Positions 1 to 6,161 of a DNA stretch of 6,396 nucleotides are shown here, in pieces (within the stretch, counting starts at the first letter, position 1; each line of letters starts with the position of its first letter). The notes below the pieces were generated by a model. It was given only the letters and a program-made list of their open reading frames with translations, had not been told where the DNA came from and did not search any database. Origin of the DNA: JACPLA01 sp035291905 (lineage in GTDB: Bacteria; Bacteroidota; Ignavibacteria; UBA10030). Location: the NCBI GenBank assembly GCA_035291905.1, contig DATDRF010000095.1, positions 1 through 6,396 on the forward strand. The letters run 5' to 3'. The translations under genes were made by a program, and so were the position numbers.

Positions 1-1
1 G

Positions 2-85
2 CTCCTTGCCGTGAACGCTCCGGACGGTACGGTTTCCGTCGTTACGGTTCAGGACAATCTTCCCACGGGAAGCGTCGTTCGGTAA
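2..85 (+). CDS. 3' end of an unidentified upstream gene (partial)
   Basis: Frame 2 is open from the window edge to a TAA at 83-85 and gives 27 residues ending in TVQDNLPTGSVVR. The residues alternate hydrophobic and polar (VSVVTV) in the manner of a beta strand, and third positions are mostly C, T or G as in the genes downstream, which favours this frame over the arginine/serine-rich frame 1 that also stays open to 153. The product cannot be identified from so short a tail. No clear terminator hairpin follows the stop. It is separated from the menaquinone genes by about 200 bases with their own likely promoter, so it is probably not part of the same operon. Confidence 0.4.
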   Translation, partial: LLAVNAPDGTVSVVTVQDNLPTGSVVR

Positions 86-149
86 CCCTCCTTTCGTACA
101 ACCTTTTCTTCCATTCGTCTCAATCATGGGCAGTGGTGCGTCCTTTGCG

Positions 150-162
150 TTGAAACTTTCAA
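150..162. repeat. 13-base palindrome TTGAAA-C-TTTCAA
   Basis: TTGAAA at 150-155 and TTTCAA at 157-162 are perfect inverted arms around a central C. It lies about 60 bases upstream of the proposed promoter of the menaquinone operon. It could be a small operator half, but a palindrome this short and AT-rich can arise by chance, and no regulator is encoded nearby to match it to. Confidence 0.3.
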
Positions 163-173
163 TCCAACTGATA

Positions 174-224
174 CACTACCGCAATTTTGGTAGTGCTCAA
201 GTTTCGAGCACTACCGCAATCTTG
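174..224. repeat. Nested direct and inverted repeats upstream of the operon promoter
   Basis: A 16-base unit occurs twice in direct orientation: CACTACCGCAATTTTG at 174-189 and CACTACCGCAATCTTG at 209-224, with one mismatch and start points 35 bases apart. Between them, GGTAGTGCTC (189-198) is a perfect 10-base inverted match to GAGCACTACC (206-215) around a 7-base loop. The heptamer CACTACC is thus present three times, as plus, minus, plus, and two competing hairpins can be drawn (174-195 or 189-215). Neither hairpin is followed by a T run, so neither looks like an intrinsic terminator. The second copy runs directly into the proposed -35 box, so a regulator binding site is a reasonable but unproven reading. 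Confidence 0.65.
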
Positions 225-250
225 CATCCATGTCATTTTTGGGGTATATT
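222..250 (+). promoter_or_regulatory. Likely sigma-70-type promoter of the menaquinone operon
   Basis: TTGCAT (222-227) and TATATT (245-250) are spaced by 17 bases and resemble -35 and -10 boxes; the -10 box matches consensus at five of six positions and the -35 box at three. Transcription would start near 256-258, leaving a short leader of about 30 bases before the proposed TTG start at 289. The last bases of the upstream direct repeat overlap the -35 box. The assignment rests on pattern and position only, and would be weaker in a lineage with a different primary sigma consensus. Confidence 0.45.
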
Positions 251-275
251 ATCAAACTACGATAATTGACTCCCC

Positions 276-280
276 AGAGG
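276..280 (+). promoter_or_regulatory. Ribosome binding site deciding the TTG start of the prenyltransferase
   Basis: AGAGG lies 8 bases before the TTG at 289. It favours this start over the longer open frame from 187, whose GTG would lie inside the upstream repeats and before the proposed promoter. Confidence 0.55.
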
Positions 281-288
281 TTATTTTC

Positions 289-1131
289 TTGGCCAAGTTG
301 AAGCATTTTCTGAGTTTCATCAAGATTGAGCACACCCTTTTTTCGCTTCCTCTTATCTACAGCGGCGTTTTCTTGGCCGCCAGGGAAGTCCCCGGGCCAT
401 CCCTGCTTTTGCTGGTATTGACCGCTGCGGTGGGTGCGCGAACCGCCGCTCTCGCCCTGAACCGGATCATTGATCGGGAGATAGATCGGCGTAACCCGAG
501 GACAGCTCAGCGCGAGCTCGCCAGCGGCAGATTGACAATGACTGAAGGTTCTCTCATCCTCCTGGCTGGAATCGGGCTCTATCTCGTCTCGGCCGCAATG
601 ATCTCCACCTTTTGTCTCCTTCTCTCGCCGATTCCGCTTCTCATCTTCACCGCTTATCCGTATATGAAGCGGTTTACGCCGCTCGCTCATTTTGGGGTCG
701 GACTTGGTCTCGCGATGGCTCCTCTGGGGGGCTGGTTCGCCGTACAACAGTCTTTCGATAACATCCTTCCGGCGGTGCTTCTCACGTTGTTCACGCTTCT
801 TTGGGTGGCCGGGTTTGACATCATCTACTCCACCCTTGACGAGTTGTTTGACCGGGAGGAGAGCCTCTATTCATTCAGCGCCCGTTACGGGAAAATGAGG
901 GCGCTCCGAATATCGGGATTTCTGCACGTTGCTGCTTTCGCGGTTCTTGTCACACTGTTCGCTTTGTATGTCAAGGCCGTCGGGTCGTTCCTTTTCCTTC
1001 TTGTGTCCGGTTTCCTGCTGTATCTTGAGCATAAGAAATCGAGCGACGTGGAGCTCGCGTTTTTCAAGATTAATGCTATCGTCGGTTTTGCAGTTCTAGG
1101 AATGGTTATTAGCTGGGTGTACTTCGGATGA
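289..1131 (+). CDS. mqnP: UbiA-family prenyltransferase, futalosine-pathway type (MqnP)
   Basis: A 280-residue integral membrane prenyltransferase that, in the futalosine pathway, is expected to attach the polyprenyl chain to 1,4-dihydroxy-6-naphthoate. Both Mg-diphosphate motifs of the UbiA superfamily are intact: NRIIDREID (N58, D62, D66) and DIIYSTLDELFD (D177, Y180, D184, D188). Between and after them are several hydrophobic helices of 18-22 residues, consistent with the family's multi-helix bundle in the cytoplasmic membrane. The frame is open back to 187, but the extra 34 residues do not look like family sequence. AGAGG at 276-280 followed by an 8-base spacer supports the TTG at 289, which gives the usual family start just before KLKHFLSFIKIEHTLFSLP. 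It overlaps the next gene by ATGA. The UbiX, UbiD and Mqn neighbours argue for menaquinone rather than ubiquinone or heme A. Identity as UbiA family is very secure; the exact acceptor is inferred from context. Confidence 0.93.
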   Translation: MAKLKHFLSFIKIEHTLFSLPLIYSGVFLAAREVPGPSLLLLVLTAAVGARTAALALNRIIDREIDRRNPRTAQRELASGRLTMTEGSLILLAGIGLYLVSAAMISTFCLLLSPIPLLIFTAYPYMKRFTPLAHFGVGLGLAMAPLGGWFAVQQSFDNILPAVLLTLFTLLWVAGFDIIYSTLDELFDREESLYSFSARYGKMRALRISGFLHVAAFAVLVTLFALYVKAVGSFLFLLVSGFLLYLEHKKSSDVELAFFKINAIVGFAVLGMVISWVYFG

Positions 1132-1679
1132 GAACAATCGTCGGCATTACGGGTTCTTCCGGTGCCGTGTACGCCCGTCGGTTTCTTGAACAATGTCCGG
1201 GGGATAAGTTCCTTGTGGTGAGCAAGTGGGGGAAGGTTCTCCTGAAAGACGAGCTGGGAATCACGGAGAAGGATCTCGCGGGGCACGTGAAGAAACAATT
1301 TTCAGACGACGACCTGTCTGCGCCTATTGCATCAGGGTCGAACCGTTTCGATGCATTTGTGATTCTTCCGTGTTCGACCTCGACGCTGGGGAAGATAGCA
1401 TCCGGTATCGGGGATACACTTATTACACGCGCAGCACAGGTGGCTCTCAAAGAGCGCTACAAACTGGTCTTGTGTGTAAGAGAAACGCCGCTGTCGAGCC
1501 TCACACTCGACCAATGCGCAAAGCTCTCACATGACGGCGTTGTCATCATGCCAATCTCGCCGCCTCTGTATTTTGTGCCGAAGAATGTCGATGAGTATGT
1601 CGACGGGTTTGTCGACAAGGTTCTCGGGGTCATAGGGGCGCGGGAATCCAGAGGATGGCGTGCAGGGGAGCTTGAATAG
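1128..1679 (+). CDS. ubiX: UbiX-family flavin prenyltransferase
   Basis: A 183-residue cytosolic flavoprotein that joins a dimethylallyl group to FMN, making the prenylated FMN needed by the UbiD-type decarboxylase encoded next. Family landmarks are all present: the N-terminal FMN loop GITGSSGAVYA (residues 6-16), APIASGS (65-71), the PCSTSTLGKIASGIGD stretch (81-96), VRETPLS (117-123) with the conserved Arg-Glu pair R118/E119, and MPISPPLYF near 141-149. Length is normal for the family (about 190). The ATG overlaps the prenyltransferase stop as ATGA and there is no strong ribosome site of its own, so translation is probably coupled. In the futalosine pathway this role has also been called MqnM. 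Function is secure; that its main client is the adjacent decarboxylase is inferred from adjacency. Confidence 0.95.
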   Translation: MRTIVGITGSSGAVYARRFLEQCPGDKFLVVSKWGKVLLKDELGITEKDLAGHVKKQFSDDDLSAPIASGSNRFDAFVILPCSTSTLGKIASGIGDTLITRAAQVALKERYKLVLCVRETPLSSLTLDQCAKLSHDGVVIMPISPPLYFVPKNVDEYVDGFVDKVLGVIGARESRGWRAGELE

Positions 1680-1686
1680 GTCTCCC

Positions 1687-3453
1687 ATGGTCTTTCCAGC
1701 ACTCGGAGAGTTTGTTCGACATTTGGAATCCAGGGGAGAGCTCCGGAGAATCACGGCGCAGGTCGATTCAAGGCTCGAGGTAACGCAAATTGCGGTTCGG
1801 GCTTTGCAGGAACAAAAGCCGGCTTTGCTCTTTGAAAATGTAAAAGGGTGCCGATTTCCGCTTGCGGTCAATGTCTATGCATCGCAGAATCGCATCAACA
1901 TGGCGCTCGGTCGTGATCCCGAGGAGATCGGGCTCGAACTGATCGGCTTCGCCGAACAAATGATGCCTCCAAAGCTTTCTGCGGTCTGGAAGTCGAGAAG
2001 CATGATCGGAAAAGCGCTGAGGGCGCGCCAGGCGTCGGTTGCCTCGGCAATCTCGCAGGAAGTCGTCTCTCAGCTGACCCTCGATGACTTGCCAATCCAG
2101 GTATGCTGGCCCAAAGACGGCGGACGCTTCATTACGCAGGGAGAAGTGGTCACGTACGGTCCGGATGACGGCAAGCGCAACATTGGAATGTATCGGATGC
2201 ATGTCTTCGGTCCGCGCGAAACGGGAATGCATTGGCAGATTCAGAAGGGCGGAGGATTTCACTATCACCGGGCTGAACAACGCAGGCAGGATCTTGAGGT
2301 GGCTGTAGCACTTGGAACCGATCCCGCTCTCATGCTTGCGTCGATAGCCGCTCTTCCTGAGGGGATGGACGAAGCGGTCTTTGCCGCGTTTCTGCGCGGA
2401 AGCCCGACCAAGTTTGCAAAAGGAACAGCCGTTTCAATCTCTGTTCCTGCTGCGGCGGAATTTGTTCTTGAGGGCGTCGTTCCAGTCGATGAGCGCAGAA
2501 AAGAGGGGCCGTTCGGAGATCATTTCGGACACTATTCTCACGCGGCTCTGTTTCCAGTGTTTCACCTGCGCACGATTACGCATCGGAAGAACCCCATCTA
2601 TCCGGCGACGGTTGTCGGGATTCCGCCCATGGAGGACAAGTTTCTGGGCGATGCGACGCAGCTCATCCTCGGTCCACTTGCGAGGTTGATCCACAAAGAG
2701 GTGAAGGCGGTTTGGGCATACTACGAGGCAGGATTTCATAACCTGCTTGTCGTTTCGGTTGAGGAGCGTTATCACAAAGAGGCGATGAAGGCGGCATTCG
2801 GTCTGCTCGGCACAGGGCAGTTGTCGTTAACGAAATGCCTGATTCTCGTTTCGGAACACGTCGATCCGCAAAACTGGCAGGCTGTCGTAAGAGAGATCAA
2901 GGAAAACTTCGACCCACATTTCGATTACGTGCTTCTCCCGAAAGTTCCTCTTGATACCTTGGATTTCACGAGTTTCACCATGGAGCTGGGGAGCAAGATG
3001 ATCGTTGACGCGACCCGCAAAACAAGGCCCCCGGCGGAGAAGAAGGCGGCACGTATCGATGAAAGGGAGATCAGAAGGTTCGACAGGCGTATCATCGATG
3101 CTGCGGTTGTGGATGATACGCTTCTCCTCGTCAAGGTCGCTGGTGACGGAAAGAGGATCATCGACAAGCTCGTCCAAAGGAAAGAGCTTCGGCACCTGAA
3201 GATCATCGCGGCGGTCAGCGAAGATGTGGATATTCGGGATAGGGAGAATTATCTCTGGGGGGTCTTCACCCGGTTTGACTGCGAACGGGACATCCTCTTC
3301 ACGGAACAGAAACTCATCGGGATATCTCCTGTTTACAAAGGAGTGATGGGAATCGACGCAACGTGGAAGAAAGGATATCCCGAGGCGTTGGTTATGGATG
3401 AAAAAATCGTACGGTCTGTTGACCGCCGCTGGAATGAGTTTTGGAACGATTGA
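1687..3453 (+). CDS. mqnL: UbiD-family menaquinone decarboxylase (MqnL type)
   Basis: A 588-residue prenyl-FMN-dependent decarboxylase, expected to remove the carboxylate of the prenylated 1,4-dihydroxy-6-naphthoate late in menaquinone synthesis. UbiD hallmarks seen: RNIGMYR (R164 to R170) and GMHW (H182) of the cofactor/metal region, the acidic active-site stretch DERRKEGPFGDHFGHY with E269 and E273, IPPMEDKFLGDAT, and the C-terminal WGVFTRFDCERDI and GIDATWKKGYP blocks. It is longer than E. coli UbiD (497 residues), as is usual for the long menaquinone-type branch. I chose the ATG at 1687, 7 bases after the ubiX stop with AGG at 1678-1680. A GTG at 1660 preceded by AGAGGA (1650-1655) would add nine residues and overlap ubiX, and cannot be excluded. 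Its TGA directly abuts the next ATG. The substrate is inferred from the operon. Confidence 0.93.
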   Translation: MVFPALGEFVRHLESRGELRRITAQVDSRLEVTQIAVRALQEQKPALLFENVKGCRFPLAVNVYASQNRINMALGRDPEEIGLELIGFAEQMMPPKLSAVWKSRSMIGKALRARQASVASAISQEVVSQLTLDDLPIQVCWPKDGGRFITQGEVVTYGPDDGKRNIGMYRMHVFGPRETGMHWQIQKGGGFHYHRAEQRRQDLEVAVALGTDPALMLASIAALPEGMDEAVFAAFLRGSPTKFAKGTAVSISVPAAAEFVLEGVVPVDERRKEGPFGDHFGHYSHAALFPVFHLRTITHRKNPIYPATVVGIPPMEDKFLGDATQLILGPLARLIHKEVKAVWAYYEAGFHNLLVVSVEERYHKEAMKAAFGLLGTGQLSLTKCLILVSEHVDPQNWQAVVREIKENFDPHFDYVLLPKVPLDTLDFTSFTMELGSKMIVDATRKTRPPAEKKAARIDEREIRRFDRRIIDAAVVDDTLLLVKVAGDGKRIIDKLVQRKELRHLKIIAAVSEDVDIRDRENYLWGVFTRFDCERDILFTEQKLIGISPVYKGVMGIDATWKKGYPEALVMDEKIVRSVDRRWNEFWND

Positions 3454-5334
3454 ATGAATAGCACGATACATTTCAGAGACAAGAATCTCCCCCCGATATG
3501 GGAGAAAGTTCTCAGGGGCGAACGTCTCGACCTGAATGATGGGTTGACTCTTTTTCATTCGCCTGATGTTCTCTCTATCGGGAAGATGGCGCATGCAATG
3601 CAGCGTCAGCGTAGCGGCGATGCCGTGTACTACGTCTTGAATCAGAAGATCGAACCGACGAACGTTTGCGTGCTTGCCTGTAAATTCTGCGATTTCGCGA
3701 CGAAGGAGGGGAGTCCCGACTCATACGAAATGACGATAGAGGAAATCCTCGCGAAATTGACGCCGGAGATTCACGAGGTGCATATCACAGGTGGACTCCA
3801 TCCCGACTGGGAATGGAAGTATTATCTCGACATGCTGAGGCGGATCCGCGCCCACGCACCCAACGCTGACATTAAAGCGTTCACGGCCGTGGAAATCGAC
3901 TTCTTCCATAAAAAGTTCCGCCTTCCGATCGAAGAGGTCCTTATTCAGTTGAAGGATGCAGGATTGCGGACGATGCCGGGCGGAGGTGCAGAGGTCTTTT
4001 CCGAGAGGGTTCGGAAACTTCTGTTTAATCAAAAGATAGGGGCAAAGACGTGGTTTGAAGTGCATAGTGCCGCGCACAAATTAGGAATCCCGAGCAATTG
4101 TACGATTCTCTATGGTCACGTAGAGACGATGGAAGAGCGGGTCCGGCACCTCTTGAGGCTGCGCACGGCGCAGGACGAGACGGAAGGGTTTCTCTCCTTC
4201 ATCCCGCTCGCGTTCCAGCCCGGCGATACCGGCATCAAGCCGAGTAACAGGTTCACATCAGCGATCGACGATTTGAAGATGGTTGCCGTTTCCCGGCTTA
4301 TGCTTGACAACGTTCCGCATATCAAGGCGTATTGGGTCATGCTGACAGAAGAGGTTGCCTCCGTCGCCCTGCACTTTGGAGCCGACGATATGGACGGAAC
4401 CGTGGGGGGCGAGAAAATTGCCCACGATGCCGGGGCCGTGAGTCCTATGAAGCTGGCAAAAGATCATCTGGTGAAACTCATTCGGGACGCGGGAAAGATT
4501 CCTGTCGAACGGGATGTGTACTACAATCCCCTGAACGTCCACGGTGAGAATATCGTGGGGAAGATTCCCTATCTGAACTCCGTCCCTTTTTATGCTCACT
4601 TCGAGCAGCGTCGATTCAAGGTGTTGCCGATAACTCCCCGGAGAATGGGAGTTCTTTCCCGGAAAGGTCAGATCGATGCGGGCCTCTTCTCGGTGGCAGA
4701 TTTTCTGGCACAGCGTGAGCTGCTGGAGCCGCTCCACTATGGAATTGCCACGAGGGATCAGGTCAGGAGCGTGATGCTTTTCTCCAACCACGGCTGGCTG
4801 GATCTTGACGGGAAGACCATCGGCGTCACTGACGATACTGCGACGTCCGTTCTCCTTCTCAGGCTCCTCCTGGAAAAACGATACGGCGTTCGTGCCGACC
4901 TGCGCCGGATGAACAGCGGGGTGAACGACCTCGACAAATTCGATGCGGTCCTCTTGATAGGCGACGAAGCGTTGCACCATACAAAGAAAGGGCTGCGTGG
5001 CTTTGAGATTGTCTACGACCTGGCCAAAGAATGGTATGAGTGGCAAAAGCTCCCGTTCGTGTTTGCCGTTTGGGCAGCAAAGAAATCGCTGGCAGAAGAA
5101 GAAAAAAATGAATTAAATGAAATCATAGCTCACGCCCTCGAACGAGGGGAGGCAGAGTTTGAGCATGTCGGCAATCTGCATGCCAGACGCATAGGCCTGT
5201 CCCCATCCGAGTCCGCAGAATATCTCGCAGGATTCAACTATAGGCTCGGGGAGCGTGAACAGGATGCGCTTCGGATGTTCGAATCGCTCCTTGAAGAATC
5301 ACGAATTCCTATTGCGCAAGGCGATGGCCGGTAA
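3454..5334 (+). CDS. mqnE-mqnA: Fused aminofutalosine synthase / chorismate dehydratase (MqnE-MqnA)
   Basis: A 626-residue bifunctional enzyme for the first two futalosine steps. Residues 1 to about 358 are MqnE, a radical SAM enzyme that adds the adenosyl radical to 3-[(1-carboxyvinyl)oxy]benzoate to give aminofutalosine. The 4Fe-4S cysteines are C72, C76 and C79 (CVLACKFC), followed by HITGGLHPDW (110-119), MPGGGAEVFSERVR (174-187) and the typical domain end AGKIPVERDVYYN. From about residue 366 a complete MqnA follows (about 261 residues), a periplasmic-binding-protein-like fold that dehydrates chorismate: VGKIPYLNSVPFY (368-380), GQIDAGLFSVADF (405-417), GVTDDTATS (457-465), LLIGDEAL (500-507) and WYEWQKLPFVFAVW (527-540). 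The linker is under ten residues, and domain order is opposite to reaction order. The ATG abuts the decarboxylase stop, with GGA 8 bases upstream. No frameshift or missing key residue is seen. Usually these are two separate genes. Confidence 0.95.
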   Translation: MNSTIHFRDKNLPPIWEKVLRGERLDLNDGLTLFHSPDVLSIGKMAHAMQRQRSGDAVYYVLNQKIEPTNVCVLACKFCDFATKEGSPDSYEMTIEEILAKLTPEIHEVHITGGLHPDWEWKYYLDMLRRIRAHAPNADIKAFTAVEIDFFHKKFRLPIEEVLIQLKDAGLRTMPGGGAEVFSERVRKLLFNQKIGAKTWFEVHSAAHKLGIPSNCTILYGHVETMEERVRHLLRLRTAQDETEGFLSFIPLAFQPGDTGIKPSNRFTSAIDDLKMVAVSRLMLDNVPHIKAYWVMLTEEVASVALHFGADDMDGTVGGEKIAHDAGAVSPMKLAKDHLVKLIRDAGKIPVERDVYYNPLNVHGENIVGKIPYLNSVPFYAHFEQRRFKVLPITPRRMGVLSRKGQIDAGLFSVADFLAQRELLEPLHYGIATRDQVRSVMLFSNHGWLDLDGKTIGVTDDTATSVLLLRLLLEKRYGVRADLRRMNSGVNDLDKFDAVLLIGDEALHHTKKGLRGFEIVYDLAKEWYEWQKLPFVFAVWAAKKSLAEEEKNELNEIIAHALERGEAEFEHVGNLHARRIGLSPSESAEYLAGFNYRLGEREQDALRMFESLLEESRIPIAQGDGR

Positions 5335-6154
5335 CTTTTTGACAACCATAGAACAGCTTCTCGAGCAGGGGACTCATCTTGTTCCCCTCGGCGGGTTTGA
5401 GGTCTCAGGATACAATGCCCGCCAGCAGAACAAGTATCTTGAGTGGAGGAAGAAGTGTCTTGAGACGTTGGAGCAGATCGGACCCATCGGGTTTTCCTAC
5501 AAGGCGAAGATTACGGGCGACGCCAATGGCGGATTCTTCTTCCAGGCATCGGCACAGCTCATCGTCAATCAGTTAAAAGACCTGTACGAGAAGATAAAGA
5601 CATCGCCGGAATTGGCAGGCGGCGGATCTCCCGCAGCCGCGCCGCAGGCAGCCCCCGCAGCAGGGGTTACCTCGGCAGAAACCGGCGGGGCTCGAGTCCT
5701 CAAGCCGCCCCCGAAGCCCGCGGCGGCTCAACCGGCTCCCTCAAAGCCCGCAGCAGCCGGAGGCGGAGGTAAGAAAGTGTACGTCATTGGCGAAGCAACA
5801 GATCCGCTTCGTCTGCAGCTCTCGCAGTTCCTTTCGGAAATCGGCCTTGAGGAAGTTGCTTTCAACCGCGAGCATGGGAAAATGCTTTCCCTCGAGAGGA
5901 TTTCTCACAGCAACGACATCCAGTGTGCCTTCTTTGTCTTCAATTCCGACGACATGGCCTATGCCATGTTCGAGCTCGGACACTTTGTCGGCAAGCTCGG
6001 CGCGGGACACGTGACGGTGCTCCATATGACCGATGTGAATTTCCCGAAGAATGTGCCGGGAATCGTCGTGCGGCCTATCGTGGTGAAACTGGAAGAAGCC
6101 AGCCTCGGCATTATGAAGGAACTGAAGTCTCTCGGATACCAGATATCACTCTAG
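5324..6154 (+). CDS. Two-domain protein with C-terminal divergent TIR-like (CAP12-type) domain
   Basis: A 276-residue soluble protein of unproven function. Residues 1-97 form a mostly helical domain with YLEWRKKCLETLEQIG, a pattern like the helical segment often found before TIR domains in CAP12/Pycsar-type proteins. Residues 98-150 are a low-complexity linker rich in Ala, Pro, Gly and Lys. Residues 151-276 read like that TIR class (PF10137): KKVYVIGEATDP (usual VFIVHGHDE), LSQFLSEIGLEEVAF, CAFFVFNSDD, MFELGHFVGKLG, and a closing IMKELKSLGY. The FELG glutamate, here E217, which I take to be the catalytic position of NAD-cleaving members, is kept. The N-terminal Gly-His-Asp loop is altered and the loop before FELG is much shorter than usual. 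I chose the ATG at 5324, overlapping mqnE-mqnA by 11 bases; AAGG sits only 2 bases before it, so coupling is likely. GTG 5255 and ATG 5264 are in-frame alternatives. Position between mqnA and mqnC suggests a menaquinone-linked role, which is inference. Confidence 0.7.
   Translation: MAGNFLTTIEQLLEQGTHLVPLGGFEVSGYNARQQNKYLEWRKKCLETLEQIGPIGFSYKAKITGDANGGFFFQASAQLIVNQLKDLYEKIKTSPELAGGGSPAAAPQAAPAAGVTSAETGGARVLKPPPKPAAAQPAPSKPAAAGGGGKKVYVIGEATDPLRLQLSQFLSEIGLEEVAFNREHGKMLSLERISHSNDIQCAFFVFNSDDMAYAMFELGHFVGKLGAGHVTVLHMTDVNFPKNVPGIVVRPIVVKLEEASLGIMKELKSLGYQISL
5615..5773 (+). other. Ala/Pro/Gly/Lys-rich interdomain linker in the TIR-like protein
   Basis: About 53 residues between the N-terminal helical domain and the TIR-like domain consist largely of Ala, Pro, Gly and Lys with repeated small motifs such as SPAAAPQAAPAAG, PPPKPAAAQPAPSKPAAAG and GGGGKK. 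Such sequences form extended, mobile tethers, as in lipoyl- and biotin-carrier proteins. It keeps the reading frame without stops and its DNA is visibly more GC-rich than the flanks, as expected from Ala/Pro/Gly codons. It marks a true two-domain layout and not one continuous fold. Confidence 0.8.
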
Positions 6155-6161
6155 GCAAACC

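Noticed and set aside
1..153. Frame 1 open reading frame from the window edge to a TGA at 151-153
   Set aside because: Its translation is rich in Arg, Ser and Gly with no pattern, typical of an out-of-frame reading; frame 2, which stops at 85, looks more like a protein end.
189..215. Perfect 10-base inverted repeat read as an intrinsic terminator of the upstream gene
   Set aside because: No run of T follows on either strand, the stem is over 100 bases past the upstream stop, and it sits immediately before a promoter-like pair of boxes; a regulatory site is a better reading.
187..288. Longer N-terminus for the prenyltransferase from GTG 187
   Set aside because: The added residues are not family-like, the GTG lies inside the repeat array and before the proposed promoter, and AGAGG with 8-base spacing supports TTG 289.
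2827..3594. 255-residue open frame on the minus strand opposite the decarboxylase
   Set aside because: It is antisense to the clearly conserved UbiD C-terminus and MqnE N-terminus, shows no recognisable motif, and matches the pattern of shadow frames in moderately GC-rich coding DNA.
4258..5046. 262-residue open frame on the minus strand opposite mqnE-mqnA
   Set aside because: It lies opposite well-conserved MqnE and MqnA motifs, has no family signature, and has no ribosome site or operon partner on that strand.
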